Of a stretch of 64,000 bases of DNA, positions 21,301 to 36,300 are shown piece after piece; within the stretch, counting starts at the first letter, position 1, and every line of letters begins with the position of its first letter. The stretch spans positions 127,941,384-128,005,383 of the forward strand of contig NC_091250.1 of NCBI RefSeq assembly GCF_042477335.2. The letters are read 5' to 3'. This DNA is from Ovis canadensis (lineage: Eukaryota > Chordata > Mammalia > Artiodactyla > Bovidae). The notes under the pieces were generated by a model. The model searched no databases. It saw only the letters and a program-made list of their open reading frames with translations, and had not been told where the DNA came from. Made by a program: the position numbers and the translations under genes.

Positions 21301-24300
21301 ACATTTAGCAAACGTAGATGAAAACCAACAACAAAAGCTTATAGCGCCACACTGCAGTGCAGACCACCGCAACATCTGGCATGTGAACCTGCAGTCACCT
21401 GTGCTCTGAATGGACATCTATTTGTGGCTCTTGCTCTCCAGAAACGGGGTGTCTTTAAGAAGGCAGTAGGGGACTGGAGCTCATAGCCAGAGGAGAGACT
21501 CTGGGGGCTGAGCATGTGGGTTCAAGTCCCGACTCCACTGCTCAGGACTGTGTGGATCTCAGTGAATTTCCTAACGAGTTAATCCACAAAGGGGTGATTT
21601 CGGTAAGATGCTCGGAACAGTGCTGGGCACACAGAAATGCCAACCAGTTCTGCTGCATGACCACCGCTGTTGTAAATGACAGTACATCCGGAACATTCTC
21701 CCGACCCGGCGGTGGTCCTCAGTGAGCTGACCGTGATGGGCTCGCAAAGCTTCACTGTGCTGGCCGTCATATAATAGAACCCCCCAAAGCCTTCAATTTC
21801 GGGTTACTTAGGGTACTTCCAACATGCTGCTTCTATTGTTACAGAAGTGGGATTTCTGGGCCAAAAGGTACATAATATTTTTAGGCATTTGAAATAATCT
21901 GGCAAAAATTCTGAAAAAACAAAAACAGAACAAAACTCTTCACACTGATGTGTGTGTGTGTGTGTGTGTGTGCACGCGTGTGCTCAGTGGTATCCGACTC
22001 TTTGTGATCCCATGGACTGTAGCTTCTCTGCCCATGGGATTTCCCAGGTAAGAATATCGGAGTGGGTTGCCATTTCCCTCTTCAGGGTATCTTCCCAACC
22101 CAGGGATCGAACCCATTATTATCTTGGGTACTGCAGGCAGATTCTTTACTGTCTGACAAGGCCTAGAGTGTGCTTAATAATTAGTGTGGCAAACATAGTA
22201 GAAAAAAACATTTTTTAAAACACAGAACAACATCTGATTGTAATGGCAAATTTTATCATAAAAGAAAACATGGGTGAAACTTAAGCCTTAAATAAGGAGG
22301 ACTATAAGTAAGTGATTTCATTAAAAGATTAAGACACAATCTAAAGTGCCATCAATACTTTTGCCCAACAGCACATTTAATTTAGCCAGAATTTAACTAA
22401 GTCACAAATACACCTGGGGATACATGCTGTCAAGGGCGATCCCAGGACAGCTGTGACCTGGTTGCTGTTAACTTCTACTACATTGTGCATTTATGTGTGT
22501 GTGTGTGTGTGTGTGTGTGTGAAGTCACTTCAGTTGTGTCCGACTCTGTGCGACCCTAAGGACTGTGGCCCGCCAGGTTCCTCTGTCCATGGGATTCTCC
22601 AGGCAAGAACACTGCAGCGGATCCTGCCCTCCTCCAGGGAAATCTTCCCAACTCAGGGGTCAAACCCGCATCACTTTACGTCTCCTGCACTGGCAGGCAG
22701 GTTCTTTACCGCCAGCGCCACCTGGGAAGCCCTTTGCACTCACACTTTACTGTACAACCAAAAACATATTAAAGAACAGTTAATCTTACCCCAAGTAGAA
22801 GAGGATGACGCAGGCATAAGACAGGATTCCTTGCACCTTAATTGAACTTGTTACCACTCTGATGAGCTAGCCAGAGACAAACCGAAACAACAAATCACAA
22901 AAACAAAGCACACAACCAGAGTTACCAGTTAGTATTTAAAAGAAGGTTTCTCCATGCCGACTCCAACACCCTGGGCACCTTCCCTTGGCCTCTGTCAGAA
23001 CCCAAGAAACCAGCTCTAGGACGTGTCGATCCACATCAGAACCTGGCTGCTTGTGGAACCTTTTATGGTAGATTTAGACTCTTTGGGCAAATCTAAAATG
23101 CCCGCTAATGCCAAATTCAACCACTGACTCTAAAGTCAGGCACTGCTCCCAGCTCGTGACTAACAGGTTTACCTGCACTTAACAGAGATGCAAATTAGTT
23201 AACTTTAAAAATAAAAATTATTCTGGAAAATATAAACGGATTCATCTTGCTGCGTGCCTCCCCACCAGGGCTGGAAGCATTTGGTGGGCATTTCCCTCAT
23301 TCCTGCTTTTTCTGTCCTTTGTTCTTTGACTCTCTAAGAACCCCAAGGACTTGCTGAGTGAGAGAGAAAAGGGAACCCTTAAGAGGCGTGTACCGTTTAA
23401 CAAAACTAAATACTATTATGAAACTAATTACTTAAAGGCCAGAAAATTTCTCTTTTGGAGAGTTATGGTTGCTAAGTTGCTTCAGTCGTGTCTGACTCTT
23501 TGCACCCTACGGACTGTAGCCTGCCAGGCTCCTCTGTTCATGGGACTCTCCAGGCAAGAATACTGGAGTGGGCTGCCATGCCCTCCTCCAGGGGATCTTA
23601 TATTTTCTTACTTATCTCAGAGAAACATAAGAGTAACAGCACTACCTCTGGACATCTGCTGAATAAATCTGATGGGATCTGTCACTGAAAAGCATTTACA
23701 CGTTATAGGGTCAGCTTAATGCACCCATATATTATGGTATGCAGGGACCACTACGCGAAAACAGAGAATCAGGGAAAATACCCAACCTCATCCAGTAATG
23801 CCATCCTCAAATGGAAGAGTCTCAATTAAATAAATAACACAAGAACATTTCAAGTGACATTTAAAAAATGCTTTAAGTAAAAGAGCAATTGGGAGGAGCT
23901 AGACAGAATGAGCTGCCACACATATTTAATAAAACACCTGGCTCAGTCTCCAATGGGGAAGTGACCTGTCATCAAACATTTGTGATGGAAAGTAATATGA
24001 TTCTAGAATTTTGTTCAAAAATATGAAAAGCAAATGGAGGTTTCAATGACTTCATTTTTACCCAGTATATTATTAGGTAACTTTAAGATACATATGTCCC
24101 AAGTCTAATTTCCTTGAGACCTTAATATGATTTACTTTTCTTGGATACGAACTCATTCTAGGACTTAAAGTAACATTTACAAGGAAAGACTGCTACTCTT
24201 GGCCTTAATGCAAGAATTGGCTTGGTTACTGAGGCCTCAGTTTATTCCTCAGGGGCCCGAGATTTCTGCCAAAGCTCTGCTGTCACTCTGGAGTTCAGTG

Positions 24301-27300
24301 AGAAAAACACTGCAAAAGAAAATCCCCTGGGTCTGCACGTAGCTCCATAATCCCCTTTAAAACTACAGGAGATTCCCCAGAAGTGTTCTGCTAATCAAGT
24401 ATTAACTAAACTTAAATCTTCTGGTATAACAACCATAAAGACTCACTTAAAAAATAAAATAAAGATTAATGAAAAATCTAAAGATAATAATTTAAAAAAT
24501 TCATACTAATTATGATCAGAATTTTTGGTAAATAAATTACTAGACAAATTATTATTTGGCAAAGCAGGGCCATATTTTAATCTAACCACTTAACTAATCC
24601 TTAAAAAAAAAAAAAGGCAGCCTCGGTTTATTCTCACATTGTACGTATCCTTTTTCCAGTTGCAGACAACATGGAAAAAAATCTTAAAATTCTATTTTAT
24701 CAATCTCTTAAACCATTAACAAATAATTTCACTCTTCAGAATTTTCTGTTTTTCCAAAATTCTAGGAGTTCCTTTCACTAAGCAAAAGAAAGCCATATTT
24801 GTATATAATAAAAACAAGCTACTAATACAACTGAAAACATTTAGGATGTGCTTATCTGGGGAGTCCTGCTGAAGCTTAAAATAACATATCATTCATCCTC
24901 TAAAAAAAAGTTAGGCAAGCTGGTAAAAAATACAGTTAGTATGACCGAAACGTCTTTATACATCTCTTAATTTCCATGAGACTTTGCGTCTTTGGAAAAA
25001 TTCAGATGTCCTTCAATGAAAAGACAGTGCATTTGTTTTGATTTGAGAATAGTTAGCCAAAAAGGAATGCAATCAAATGTAAGTGCAGCCAGCAAAATCT
25101 TATTAGAGCCCTAATTAAATATTACAGTAACTATTTGCAAGGCTGTTCTGAGCACTTCATGAAAATATCAGAAGTTGATGACTAATGTTTTTGATTAAGT
25201 TTTAGTGCCATTATTTAAAAATATATATGATATTTCCTGTGTATAACAGCAGAAAATTCCCTTGTAAAAACTTTGGAAAAAAACTTAAGAAGTAGTACTT
25301 ATAATGAATACAGAATAGTTTTTCATTTGAGCATATTGTATTTATTTAATCTATTTCATCTGTTGCCAAATTTTCACTACTGTAAATGCTACTGCAGTGC
25401 ATAACCTTTCCTATAAATCACCATTTGACTTTCATGACTGTTTTCTTAGGAGAAATTCCTAGAACTGGAATTACTTCATCAAAGCATAATACTGTCACAG
25501 GGCTCTTTAGAAATGTTGGATCAACTTATACTTCCACCAATGTGTGTTACAGTGGCCACTCAATGCCTATCACTAGGTATTTCCATTCAAAAAGAAAAAT
25601 CACTGCCAAATGAAGAAGCAAAAATGAATATTCTCATTGTTAGGAAAGCTACCATGTAAAATATGCCTTAACATCTTTTATCCATTAAATGGCTCAAAAT
25701 CCAAAAGGGAAATATTATAATTTAAAACAAAATTTCCTTCTAAGTCATGGACCTTTAATTTTACTATCAAGTCATTTTAGAACAAACTGATTGTTAATCC
25801 ATTTATTCATATTCTTTAATGACGGTCATCTCATCATAAAAAGCGTATGGACTTACTAAAACAGCTAGTGGGAGAGGAATGAACCCCATCCTCCGGGCCA
25901 CGGAGTCACTATAATCAGTATACGCCTGGACAGAGAGAGGAGAGAGGGATTTATGGGATTTAATAAGCACTTAAAAAGCAGAATTCATCAGAAAAGTCAG
26001 GTACAGGAATGTTATCTGTGCTCACATGTAATGTTTCTTATTGTTATCTTAATTAAAATAAGAAATGTTTCAAACTTAAAAAAAAAATGTACAATTCACT
26101 CATCACCAGCAAATATTCTAAACAGGTGAGACTGTGAGTAAGAAGAGACCCTAGCACCTATACTGAAATTTAGTAAAACAATGGATTGATCTAAATGTTC
26201 ATAAGAAGTTTAAAATACAAAGTTGTATAACTGTTACAATGCTGTAGAAATCATACACTATGTAATAAGTATTAGCATTATTTTTATTATTTTGTAAACA
26301 TTTAGTGTCAAGAACAGAAATAAGGCAGTTTATCTAGCTTTCCCGTAATTAATATCCCATGCTACATTAAACTATTATTCAAAAAAATTAATTATTAATT
26401 AATTAAACCATTGTTCAGTTAACTTCAGATTATGCCTTTTATATATACAATGCTTACATTTTTCTGTCGACTGCTAACAAGGTCAAAAGCAAGGCTGGCT
26501 CTATATTCACTGTAGACCTAAAGACAAATAAGAATGAGGTATTAAGTAATACAGCGCAAATACAGAACATGGAAAGATTTACTTTGTAGATAAAATGTTC
26601 AATATCTAGCCAGGAAGGAGGTGCTAATAACCAAGTGACCTCTGGGTAGTTTTTCCCTATTTGTTCACCTACAATAAGAGTGAAAAAGAGCCTCAATTCC
26701 CCTTGATAGGTTCAAGGCCTTTTAAAGGTTGGGATAAATATTCAATGATTATGGTGGTTGAGAGTTTAGACTTTTAGGAAGAGTGGCTATTTTAAGTAGT
26801 GCAAGGCACAGAAAATAATTCTGAAAATTTAAATTAAATGAACAGTTTTAAAAATTACTACTGTACATCTAATGATAATGATGTCTTCTCAGAAGAGCGA
26901 ATGCTGAGTCTGATATTAAGCTGAGTTGGAGAATACAGTTGTTCTGAAGGCACTTGTAAACCGTCATTTCCACTACAAAACACACTAAATATCTGAATCA
27001 AGGCTATTAGTTTTGACTTGAGTTGCTGAGAAAATGTCCCATGAAAAGGGATTCCTGTTTTGAGGAAGCCGAGAGAGTAAAGGGTGAAATTGTTGTATCC
27101 GGCCTTTGCCAGAAACTGCATGATCATCTGTTATTCAAGGATATTAAAACATTCAGAAATGCCATAATCCCACCATCGACTGTAGCAGCTGCAACTGCAT
27201 TGTATTTTAAGTCCTTGCCTTTTAAAATATGACAATAAGCATGCACAACCCAAACCAGATTGAGATACTGGTAAATTACCGTTCATTTGGGGCCTGGGGG

Positions 27301-30300
27301 AGGGATGAGCATTGCTCTTGAAAACTCGACTGGTGGGACGGCTCAGTGAGTAGGCTTCATTTTGTTTATATCAAGCCTACAGCCACACTTCTATTTTTGG
27401 AAGTGCTACAAAATACCTGTTGTAACATCGCCCAAAGTTCCAACAAATGTTTTCAGTAGAAAAATATAAGGTGTTTGTCTTCTAGGACTTACCAAAAACC
27501 TATTAATAATCACAGGAGAAAGGAAAATCAACTTTAAAATATAAAATACTAAACAATCTAGCCAGAGAGAAGTTTTGGGTCTAATATTTTAAATAGGAAC
27601 AATGTGACTTTTAAAAGTTTAACAAGACAGGTTATGATGGTATTAACAGTTTATAATGGTTTTAGTGACACCCTGATCTCAACTACTGATCAGTCTATGA
27701 GTGGGTGAGTGAAGTCGCTCAGTCGTGTCCGACTCTCTGCGACCCCGTGGACTGTAGCCCACCAGGCTCCTCCGCCCATGGGATTCTCCAGGCAAGAATA
27801 TTGGAGTGGGTTGCCATTTCAGTCTATACCTCTACACAAATGTACAGAAGTAGAACTGTTTAATACTGAAATAATGTACTTTTGGCAGCAAAATCATTTT
27901 TAGAAATTTAAAATTATAATTCTAACTTTAAAAATGTAGTTCTTTTCTATCCTATTCATAAATTCAGTAAATTTAACTTGCTATCCTACAACCTTATGAT
28001 ACTTAATCAGAAGTCAACACCAAACATTGAATTGCCTATTAAAATACATACATCTGCTGTGATGTCATTGAACTTTGTGATAAAAGCATGTTTTACAATA
28101 TCCACAGCAATTTCTGATGCGACCACCATACAGACATCTGGAAATAACACCCAGAGATGATCTATAAAGTAGGGGAGAAGAGAGACAATTACATCTCGTA
28201 ATATGAACAGAATCCATAACATCCTATCACAGGCTTCCAGAGAAATGTACACTCTCCACAGGGCAAAACTAGAACATTTTCAACAAGTGATCATGGAGAG
28301 AGAACCGGCATAGAATTAACTCTCAGGAAGTCATATCTTATCAGGATAAAGGCTAAGTCATTCAACAAGTGCTTACTCCGAGCTTGGTACAGAGGAAGCC
28401 TTGAGGGGGCGCTGGGGTCAGCGGAGCCCGGCTTCTCCCTGGGGAAAGGCACAGGACGCTGTGGGATGGTGAGTGAGGAGGCTCCGTCTAAGTCTCTGGG
28501 GCTGCCTCGGTGTGACAGTGGGTAACCAGGAGGACATGGTGCTAAAGTCAACTGGGCCATTTTTTTCTCTTTGATCACTAAGGTTCAACGATACTGAGCC
28601 ATCCTTTATTTCACCATCATACAGAGGTAACCTGCCAAATTTGCTCACCTTTACCATATTTATTAAAACGTCAACTCAGTACCAAGTGCCTGATTAACAA
28701 ATGCAAACAACAGGATAACCTGCTTAGGCCTTGAAGGACGATATACGAGAGGGACAGAACAGGAAGAAGATCAGAAATGCTGGCAGGGACCTGGGGCAAT
28801 CCTGCCCTGAGGCAGCTGGCGGGGCAGGTGGAGGGCACAGGGCTGGGGCTCCGCCTGCTGACTAGGAAGGAGGTCTTGGCGGTCTCACATGGTGCTCAGC
28901 TTTAGTCAGGGCACCTCGACCTCTTTCAACACTTAGCTCCGCCACTGACTAGCTACCTGACGCTGGAAATGGTTCGTTAGTAAGTTCCAGTTTCCTCCTC
29001 TGCGAGGGAGAAAATGTCTACGCCGCAATGCTGAGCAGGGCCACTGGGTGTGCGGCTCCAGCGACGCTGCGTGGCCCGTGGGAACCGTGTGTGCGCGCTC
29101 AGCCGTGTCCGACTTTGCGACCCCACGGACTGTGGCCCGCCAGGCTCCTCTGTCCATGGGATTCTCCAGGCAAGAACACTGGAGTGGGCTGCCATTTCCT
29201 ACTCCAGGGGATCTTGCCCCCCCCCAGGAATTGAACCTGCGTCTCCTGAATTGGCAGGCAGGTTCTTTACCACTGGCGCCATGCTGGGGCAAAGACTACT
29301 GTGGGGGGTCTAGCTCCCACCACCCCCTAGCGAGCAGAGGCAACCCATACTCCATGTGAAGAGTGGACCAGCTAAAGGCTTCTGGAGTTTTCTGCACTTT
29401 TCTGCGTACTCATTTTATCCCATGGAAGAGAATGATTTTTCGCTCAAGAGTAAAATTGAAAGGCACCATAATTGTTAAGACTTCCTTACCTGGATTCCAA
29501 GAAAACTGCTCCATGTTTCTCAGACATACTATTAGCAAAAGCACATAATTTGTGAATCGTTCCTTAATATCTGAAAAAAAGTTTAACATAAAAAAATAGT
29601 AGAGTCTATATAAATAATATAATAATACTATAGTATGTATCCAAAATAATTTTCTTTTAAGTCAGAGTATGATGAAATTATATTACAGTGTAAATGTCTG
29701 TGAGATAAATATTTTATTTATAGGGTGGTGCCACACTGGCAAGCCATTTACTTCTTTCCCCAACATAATCCTAGTACAGAAATGCCAGTTCTCTACAAAC
29801 CTCAAAAAATGGTCAAAGCATCAGTCTGGTCAGACTCAGTCAAATTCCTCCAACGGTCTTTGGGGACATAAGGAAACTGTTTTTATTTTACAAAAGAAGA
29901 AAAAAATAGAAGCAGAGAGTAAAATACAAGACTTTGGGTAACATAAAACCCCTGCTTCCCAGACTGCTTCTGATCTGGTAAGTATTTCAGGTCTGGAATA
30001 CAAGAACCAACCGGATGACTCCTTTAGCTAGCTAACAAAGCCAACAGCATTACTAAGGGAACTTAGGGGAATAAGATAAGCCAAAAATTAGGTTTCATAA
30101 TGATATTCACCTTAATTACTAAGTATTCTGAGCTTAGTCTGAACGTATTTAATAAAAGCAAAGAACTAAATTCCTGCTAAGGGCTAGTTAATACATTTCA
30201 CTTTTTAAGTTGTTATCTTCTTATCAGCATCTAAGAGACTATGTAATCAGGAAATGGAATGAAATAAATCTCTGTCTGCCTTGGGGTGAACTCTTACGTT

Positions 30301-33300
30301 AGTTAAAAAGTGAAACTTCCAAAATGGGAATGTTTTCTCTTAATCACTATTCAGTTCAGTTCAGTTCAGTCGCTCAGTCGTGTCCGACTCTTTGCGACCC
30401 CATGAATCGCAGCACGCCAGGCCTCCCTCTCCATCACCAACTCCCGGAGTTCACTCAGACTCATGTCCATCGAGTCAGTGATGCCATCCAGCCATCTTAT
30501 CCTCTGTCGTCCCCTTCTCCTCCTGCCCCCAATCCCTCCCAGCATCAGAGTCTTTTCCAATGAGTCAACTCTTAAAAACACTGGTGATTAATACTTTAAA
30601 AGTATTTTTGATATTCAAATTATTAATCTCCTTTTTCTAAGTTACCACTAACAGGGATATACTTTAACATATTTACAATCACATTTTAAATGTCAAGTGA
30701 CTATTTTGTTTCCAACAGTTATTCAAATGAATGCAAGTACACAGGCTTATGTTAAGAGACTTAAACAGAATTACCCTGAGCTGGAACCTTACTTCACACC
30801 AATGTAACGCCTGCAGGATCTTTCTGAATGTATAGTTCACAGTGTCAGTGGGTTACAAACTATGTAAAACTCTTTATTTTAAGAACCCAAGTCAGAAAGG
30901 CCTAGTTTCCATACTCAGCTTGGGCTTACACTGCATGAAGTGCAAGAAAGGACCAAAAGTTAAAAAGTTGTGTTTCATTAACTAAACTCTATTTCATGTG
31001 TCCTCGGACAATTCCCTGAAAGAAAAATACAGTCAGGCAATAAAATGAAAGGGATAAAGTTGCTCTAAAGCTTCCAAACCAGGTTTTCAACATTAAACTC
31101 GTGTAAGGTACTGAATTTGATCCCACCTACGTGGCATCTCTCTCTAGGAGAGATTTTTCTTTTTCTTATGTGGGAATGGGTTTTAAGGCTACTTTAGATA
31201 AAATTCGGAGAAGGCAATGGTATCCCACTCCAGTTCTCTTGCCTGGAAAATCCAATGGACGGAGGAGCCTGGTGGGCTGCCATCTATGGGGTCGCACAGA
31301 GTCGGACATGACTGAAGTGACTCAGCAGAAGGTAAAATTAATTTCTTGTAAAACTTGAAGGGAGATAGAAGGTGGTACAAGGCAGACCACACTGCACTGT
31401 AACATAAGCTATTCTACCTCTAACAAAAAGCAAGACTTTTCATGTTGATTACTAACCATTTTAAGCCATAATATACTCTTGAATTTCTTGTAAACTCACA
31501 TGCATTGCTTGATCAATAGGCCATTGTTTTCAGAGCTTTCTTAAAATGGAAATACTAAATTCCTAATTTTTCTAAGCTAAGAGGTTATAATTCTGGGGAC
31601 TTGTTTCTAAAAGAAAGGAAAGGGGACATGAATTATCTCAACATATTGGTGATAAGGTTGAAAATTGTTCACAATCTCCTCCACACAATAAAGATTAAAA
31701 ACTGTTAAAACTTTAAAAAGACCTGCATGCCTAGTTTACAGCTCTACGAAGAGCGCCTACTCAAATCAGGCTCTTAAGTAAAAAGAGCATGATTTCTGCT
31801 ACAAGTGAAAGTCTCATAGTTGCCTCCATAGAAGAAGAAATCCTGTCTCAGCTTCCCTCCTGTCTCTCCCCTTCCTCTCCCATTTCAAATTCACAGAGAC
31901 TGGGAGCACACATTCGAAAGAGCATCACTGCACAGAAAGACACAAGCACACACTGCCTCTCACAGCTCTGAGGTCCAAGGTTTTATCACTGCTCCACAGA
32001 ACGGCCTAACGTTTCTCATGAGTTCTTTTTGTTCGCTGCCTAGTTATCAAATCTCCTGTAATTCCAAACGCTCCTCTGCTTCAATATATTCACATGCCAT
32101 TACTTTCCTTGCCTAACACAGAGGCAAAATTTACACATGTGGAAGTTTTAAATGTAGAATTTGATGGGTTCTGATGAACCCATAAGCTCTGCCACCACGC
32201 CCGTAGCTAAACCATGAAGAGTTCCATCACTGCAGTAAGTTTCCTCACACCCTCCTAGCCAATCCCCGCCCCATAAGCAATCACTGTTTGATTTCCATTA
32301 TCATAAATTAATTTTGTCTGATCACAAACCTCATAAATATGAAATTACACAGCATGTACTTATTTATGTCTGGTCTCTTTTCACTCAGCATAGAGCTTTT
32401 GAGAGTCCTCTATACAGTCGAAAATACAGTAGTTCTAACGGCTGAGCAGTGTTCGCAGTGTAGGTATACTGGCATTTATGTATCTGCTTTCCTCTGAACA
32501 GGAGGGTCTGGGTTGTTTCTAATTTGGGGCTGTGTTTAAGGCTGTCATAACCATTCTCATACAAGTACTCTTGTGAAACCATGTTCCTGCTGCTGGGCGA
32601 CAGGGCAGGTGACCGTGTAAGGCTGGAGGAAGCCCTTAAGGGTTCCTGGAGCAGCTGCAGCCTCACACACTCGCCCTCGGTGCCGGGCGCGCCTCAGCGT
32701 CACTGATGCGCGCCGGCAGCCACTGGACCGGACATTCCAGTGGGTGCCTGGTGGTCTCTCCTTGGCTTTCTCACCCCGATTTGCCACCACGGTGCAGACA
32801 GCAACATGGTGAATGAAATAAATAACATCTTCACAAGAACAGTCTTGACTTCACAGAATCTTGTCCAGGGATCCGTGGGCCACACCTTGAGAACCAAGAC
32901 ACTGCTGTTCTGATTATGACAACTATGTTAAGATAATGTTTCTGGGATAAATTTTGTGCCCTCACACTCTACAGAATTAGGAAGGAGGCAGTAAGTCATA
33001 ACTGAGAAAGCTGAGACCTATCTGAGGTGTGTCACCACGATTCTGCTCTCAGTGGGTAAGTGGGTGACCCTGAGTGAGTCAGGTCATTTTGTCTGTATTT
33101 CAGTTTACACATCTGTAAAATGGAGTCATATCAGCAGCTTCCAAGAAATTTATGAGTTAGAAAGATAAGATAATAAATAATTATGGGCATTTGTATAGCA
33201 CTTTGTGCTACAGTATGGTAAAGTGTAGTACCATACTATACCACTGTATGAAAGTATGATAAAGTACTATACAAATGCCTGTCATTATTTATTATATTAA

Positions 33301-36300
33301 ACATCCTCAAGATCACAATAACCAAAATACAAAAAACATGGTAAAGATGTTGAGAGAGTTAAGAGGAAACACAGCTTTAAGTCAAAGAAACAGTGGCCTG
33401 TTGGAGATGTGACATTAAGAGTTTCAGAATGAATTACACAGTAACTCTGCATAAAGCTTCAAGTAGAATCTGATTGTACCTACCGCTATTTGACATTTGA
33501 AAGAGATTGTTCTTTTCGAACTTCTTGAAAACACTTCCTTTAATTTCGACAAACTGAAAGAGAAAACACAAAAGTCATCTTTATTATTATCACAGTTTAA
33601 AAAAGTGACGTGCTATATATTAAACTTCCCAGAGAATAAATAACAATTAAGGAAAAAAAACCAATTTTCTCCCATCTAGAATACTGCTGTTAATGTACCC
33701 ATACAACCTCAAAAATGTAACATAAAATCTCATACTTACATTATTAGACATCATGATAGTAAGCAGGGACTTGTTGTGTGAGTTGAAAGCCACGTTGAGA
33801 GTTGTTGCTTGAACCATTATAAGGATGGCGTGCAAAACTAGCAGTTAAGTGACGTCAAGGGAAAAACTGAATTCTGGTTCCAGTTTATATTAACAGATAT
33901 GTTATTAAAATCTCAGAAGTTTCAAATGGGGAAAAATATGCCTATGCTTTCTAGATCATGCCTTACCTAAGTACTGTATTATCTTTGTGATTTCCCTGTT
34001 AGCTACAGTTGATACACATTTGATGGGATAAGAAACCTATGAAACAAACTATGGAACAAACAAACGCAGAAATGATCCAACCGCTTAGATGGTGAGTTCT
34101 GGAGGACAGCCGTCTTGTTCTTTCTGGAGCTTCGGCATTGGGCATGATGCTTGGGAAACGGGATCTCAGGAAAGTTTATTAAATAATGGAATACATTATG
34201 GTAAATCCTGAAAGAAGAGACTTAGATATATACATTGTGAATTCAGATAATTTACATCCTAAAACAGAAAAGAACATAAAGTGAGAGTCAGTCTGGAACT
34301 GATTTTCCTCTCTGGTTTTCATCGGGGGATGGGGAATGCAGGAGTCAGAAATGTCTGGTAATTAGGATTCTTCCTCAGATGCCAGCTCTGAAGACATTCA
34401 TGAGCTGCCGAATTATATCGCCTGTGGAAGAGCTTAAATTCCATGGAAGAGCTTAAATTAGAACAGTAACTTTTTACTCCACTGTGTCTGAAACAATCTT
34501 TTACTCGCCACAGACATTTTCCCCATATAGTCCCTTAACCTCCCAGATGTTAACCCAATTCTTTTAAGCATTGTTCTTTCAAAGACAGGACAAAACAAAA
34601 CCACACGGCACATTCCTGTGAACCCGCCCTGCTCCCATAGGAAGCGAGTGTGAGTACGCGCATGTATGTAAACAGGCAGGCATGCACAGCATACACCCGT
34701 GTGCACACTGTGTTACATAGTAAAACATTTATTCTCCAAAAAAAGAGCTTTTAGATGGAGGTGAGGGAGGGGGAAAGAAAACCTCTAGAATTCCTCCCCA
34801 GCTAATTTCAAATTTTACTTCTAGATGAACTGTACACATTTTATTTTTCATTTATTTTTTTTATTGAAGAACTGCATACATTCTCAGCTGAAGGTTATAA
34901 CAAAATTCATAGGTTTAGGGGCAACTTTATAAAATTCTAACTCAAGTATGAAAAAGCTATATAGATCTATATAAATCTGAAGTATGTATAAATATAACTA
35001 CCTCTTTATTCTAAAATCTTTCCTTAGAACCAGTTTCTAGCAGTTTAAAGGGGCATGCATACATGACTCTTTAATTTACAGTTAGAGCGGACCCCTGAGC
35101 AACATGAGTCTGGACTGCATGGGTCCACTTACACACATGTAATTTTCAATAGTAAAATACTACAGTATTAAACGGGCTGTTGTTGGCTGAACCCTCGGAT
35201 ACAGAGACTGGTTATAATTGATACCCGGATTGCTGCTGCTGCTATTTAGCTGCTAAGTTGTATCTGATTCTTTGGAACCCTATGGACTGTAGCCCGCCAG
35301 GCTCCACTGTCCATGGGATTTCCCAGATAGGAGTACTGGAGTGGGGTGCCATTTCCTTCTCCAGGGGATCTTTCTGACTCAGGGATCAGACCTGCATCTT
35401 CTTTGTCTTCTGGTGGGTGGATTCTTTACCACTGAGCAACCAGATGAAGCCCCATACTTGGATTAGTCCCTGTGTTCAAGGACTAAGTAGACTGTTATAA
35501 CCAATTTCTAAAAAGAAAGTAGACATTTCACATTAATCTTTAGGATGCACATGCACACCCCCTCTCTAAGTCTGAGAAACAGCTAAGCGAACAGGACAAT
35601 GTAAAACGCGCATCCCCGAGCGGCCTGAAAGGATACAGACATAGAGGACTGCCATGAAGAAGTGGGGGGCCACCCCGATGTGGGCCCTCCTCCGCTCCTT
35701 GGGCTCTGTGGCTGTCCAGTACAGAGCGTCTAATATATCTTGCCCAAAGGAGGAAAACAGGCGATCTGCTACCTAAAGAGAAAAATTAAGGAAGCGCGTT
35801 TCTTACTATGCCGTCGGTACATCTTATTAAACTTCAGAGGTAACGCAAACACCAGAGGAGATAAGCTCCAAAAGAGACAGGATCTTTGTTTACTTACTCG
35901 TTCACATTTCCTTATTCTCTGACACACGCGGAGCGCCCAGGTGTTGTACTAACTGAATTAGAATTTGTCTAGCTAGCCATGTTTGTAACAAGGAAAATCT
36001 TAGTCATAAAAATAAAAGGCAGACGACACATCAAAATCATAGTTCTTCTGGCTTTAACTCTTTGAATTTAAATTCAGGACTCAAACTTTTAAGGACAAAT
36101 ATATCACTTGACCCATTCTCCTCATACCTAATATTGGTAAGTAAGAATAGCTGTGATTTGTTTGAAGTTTACCGTATAAGAATATAATAAGCAAATTTAT
36201 TCCTGGAAGACATTTTCAAGTACTCATCTCCATGAATGTAGTCCAATAGATAAAGAGAAGCACATAAAAAAGAAAAAAAGGAGGGCTATCATTCAGGATT

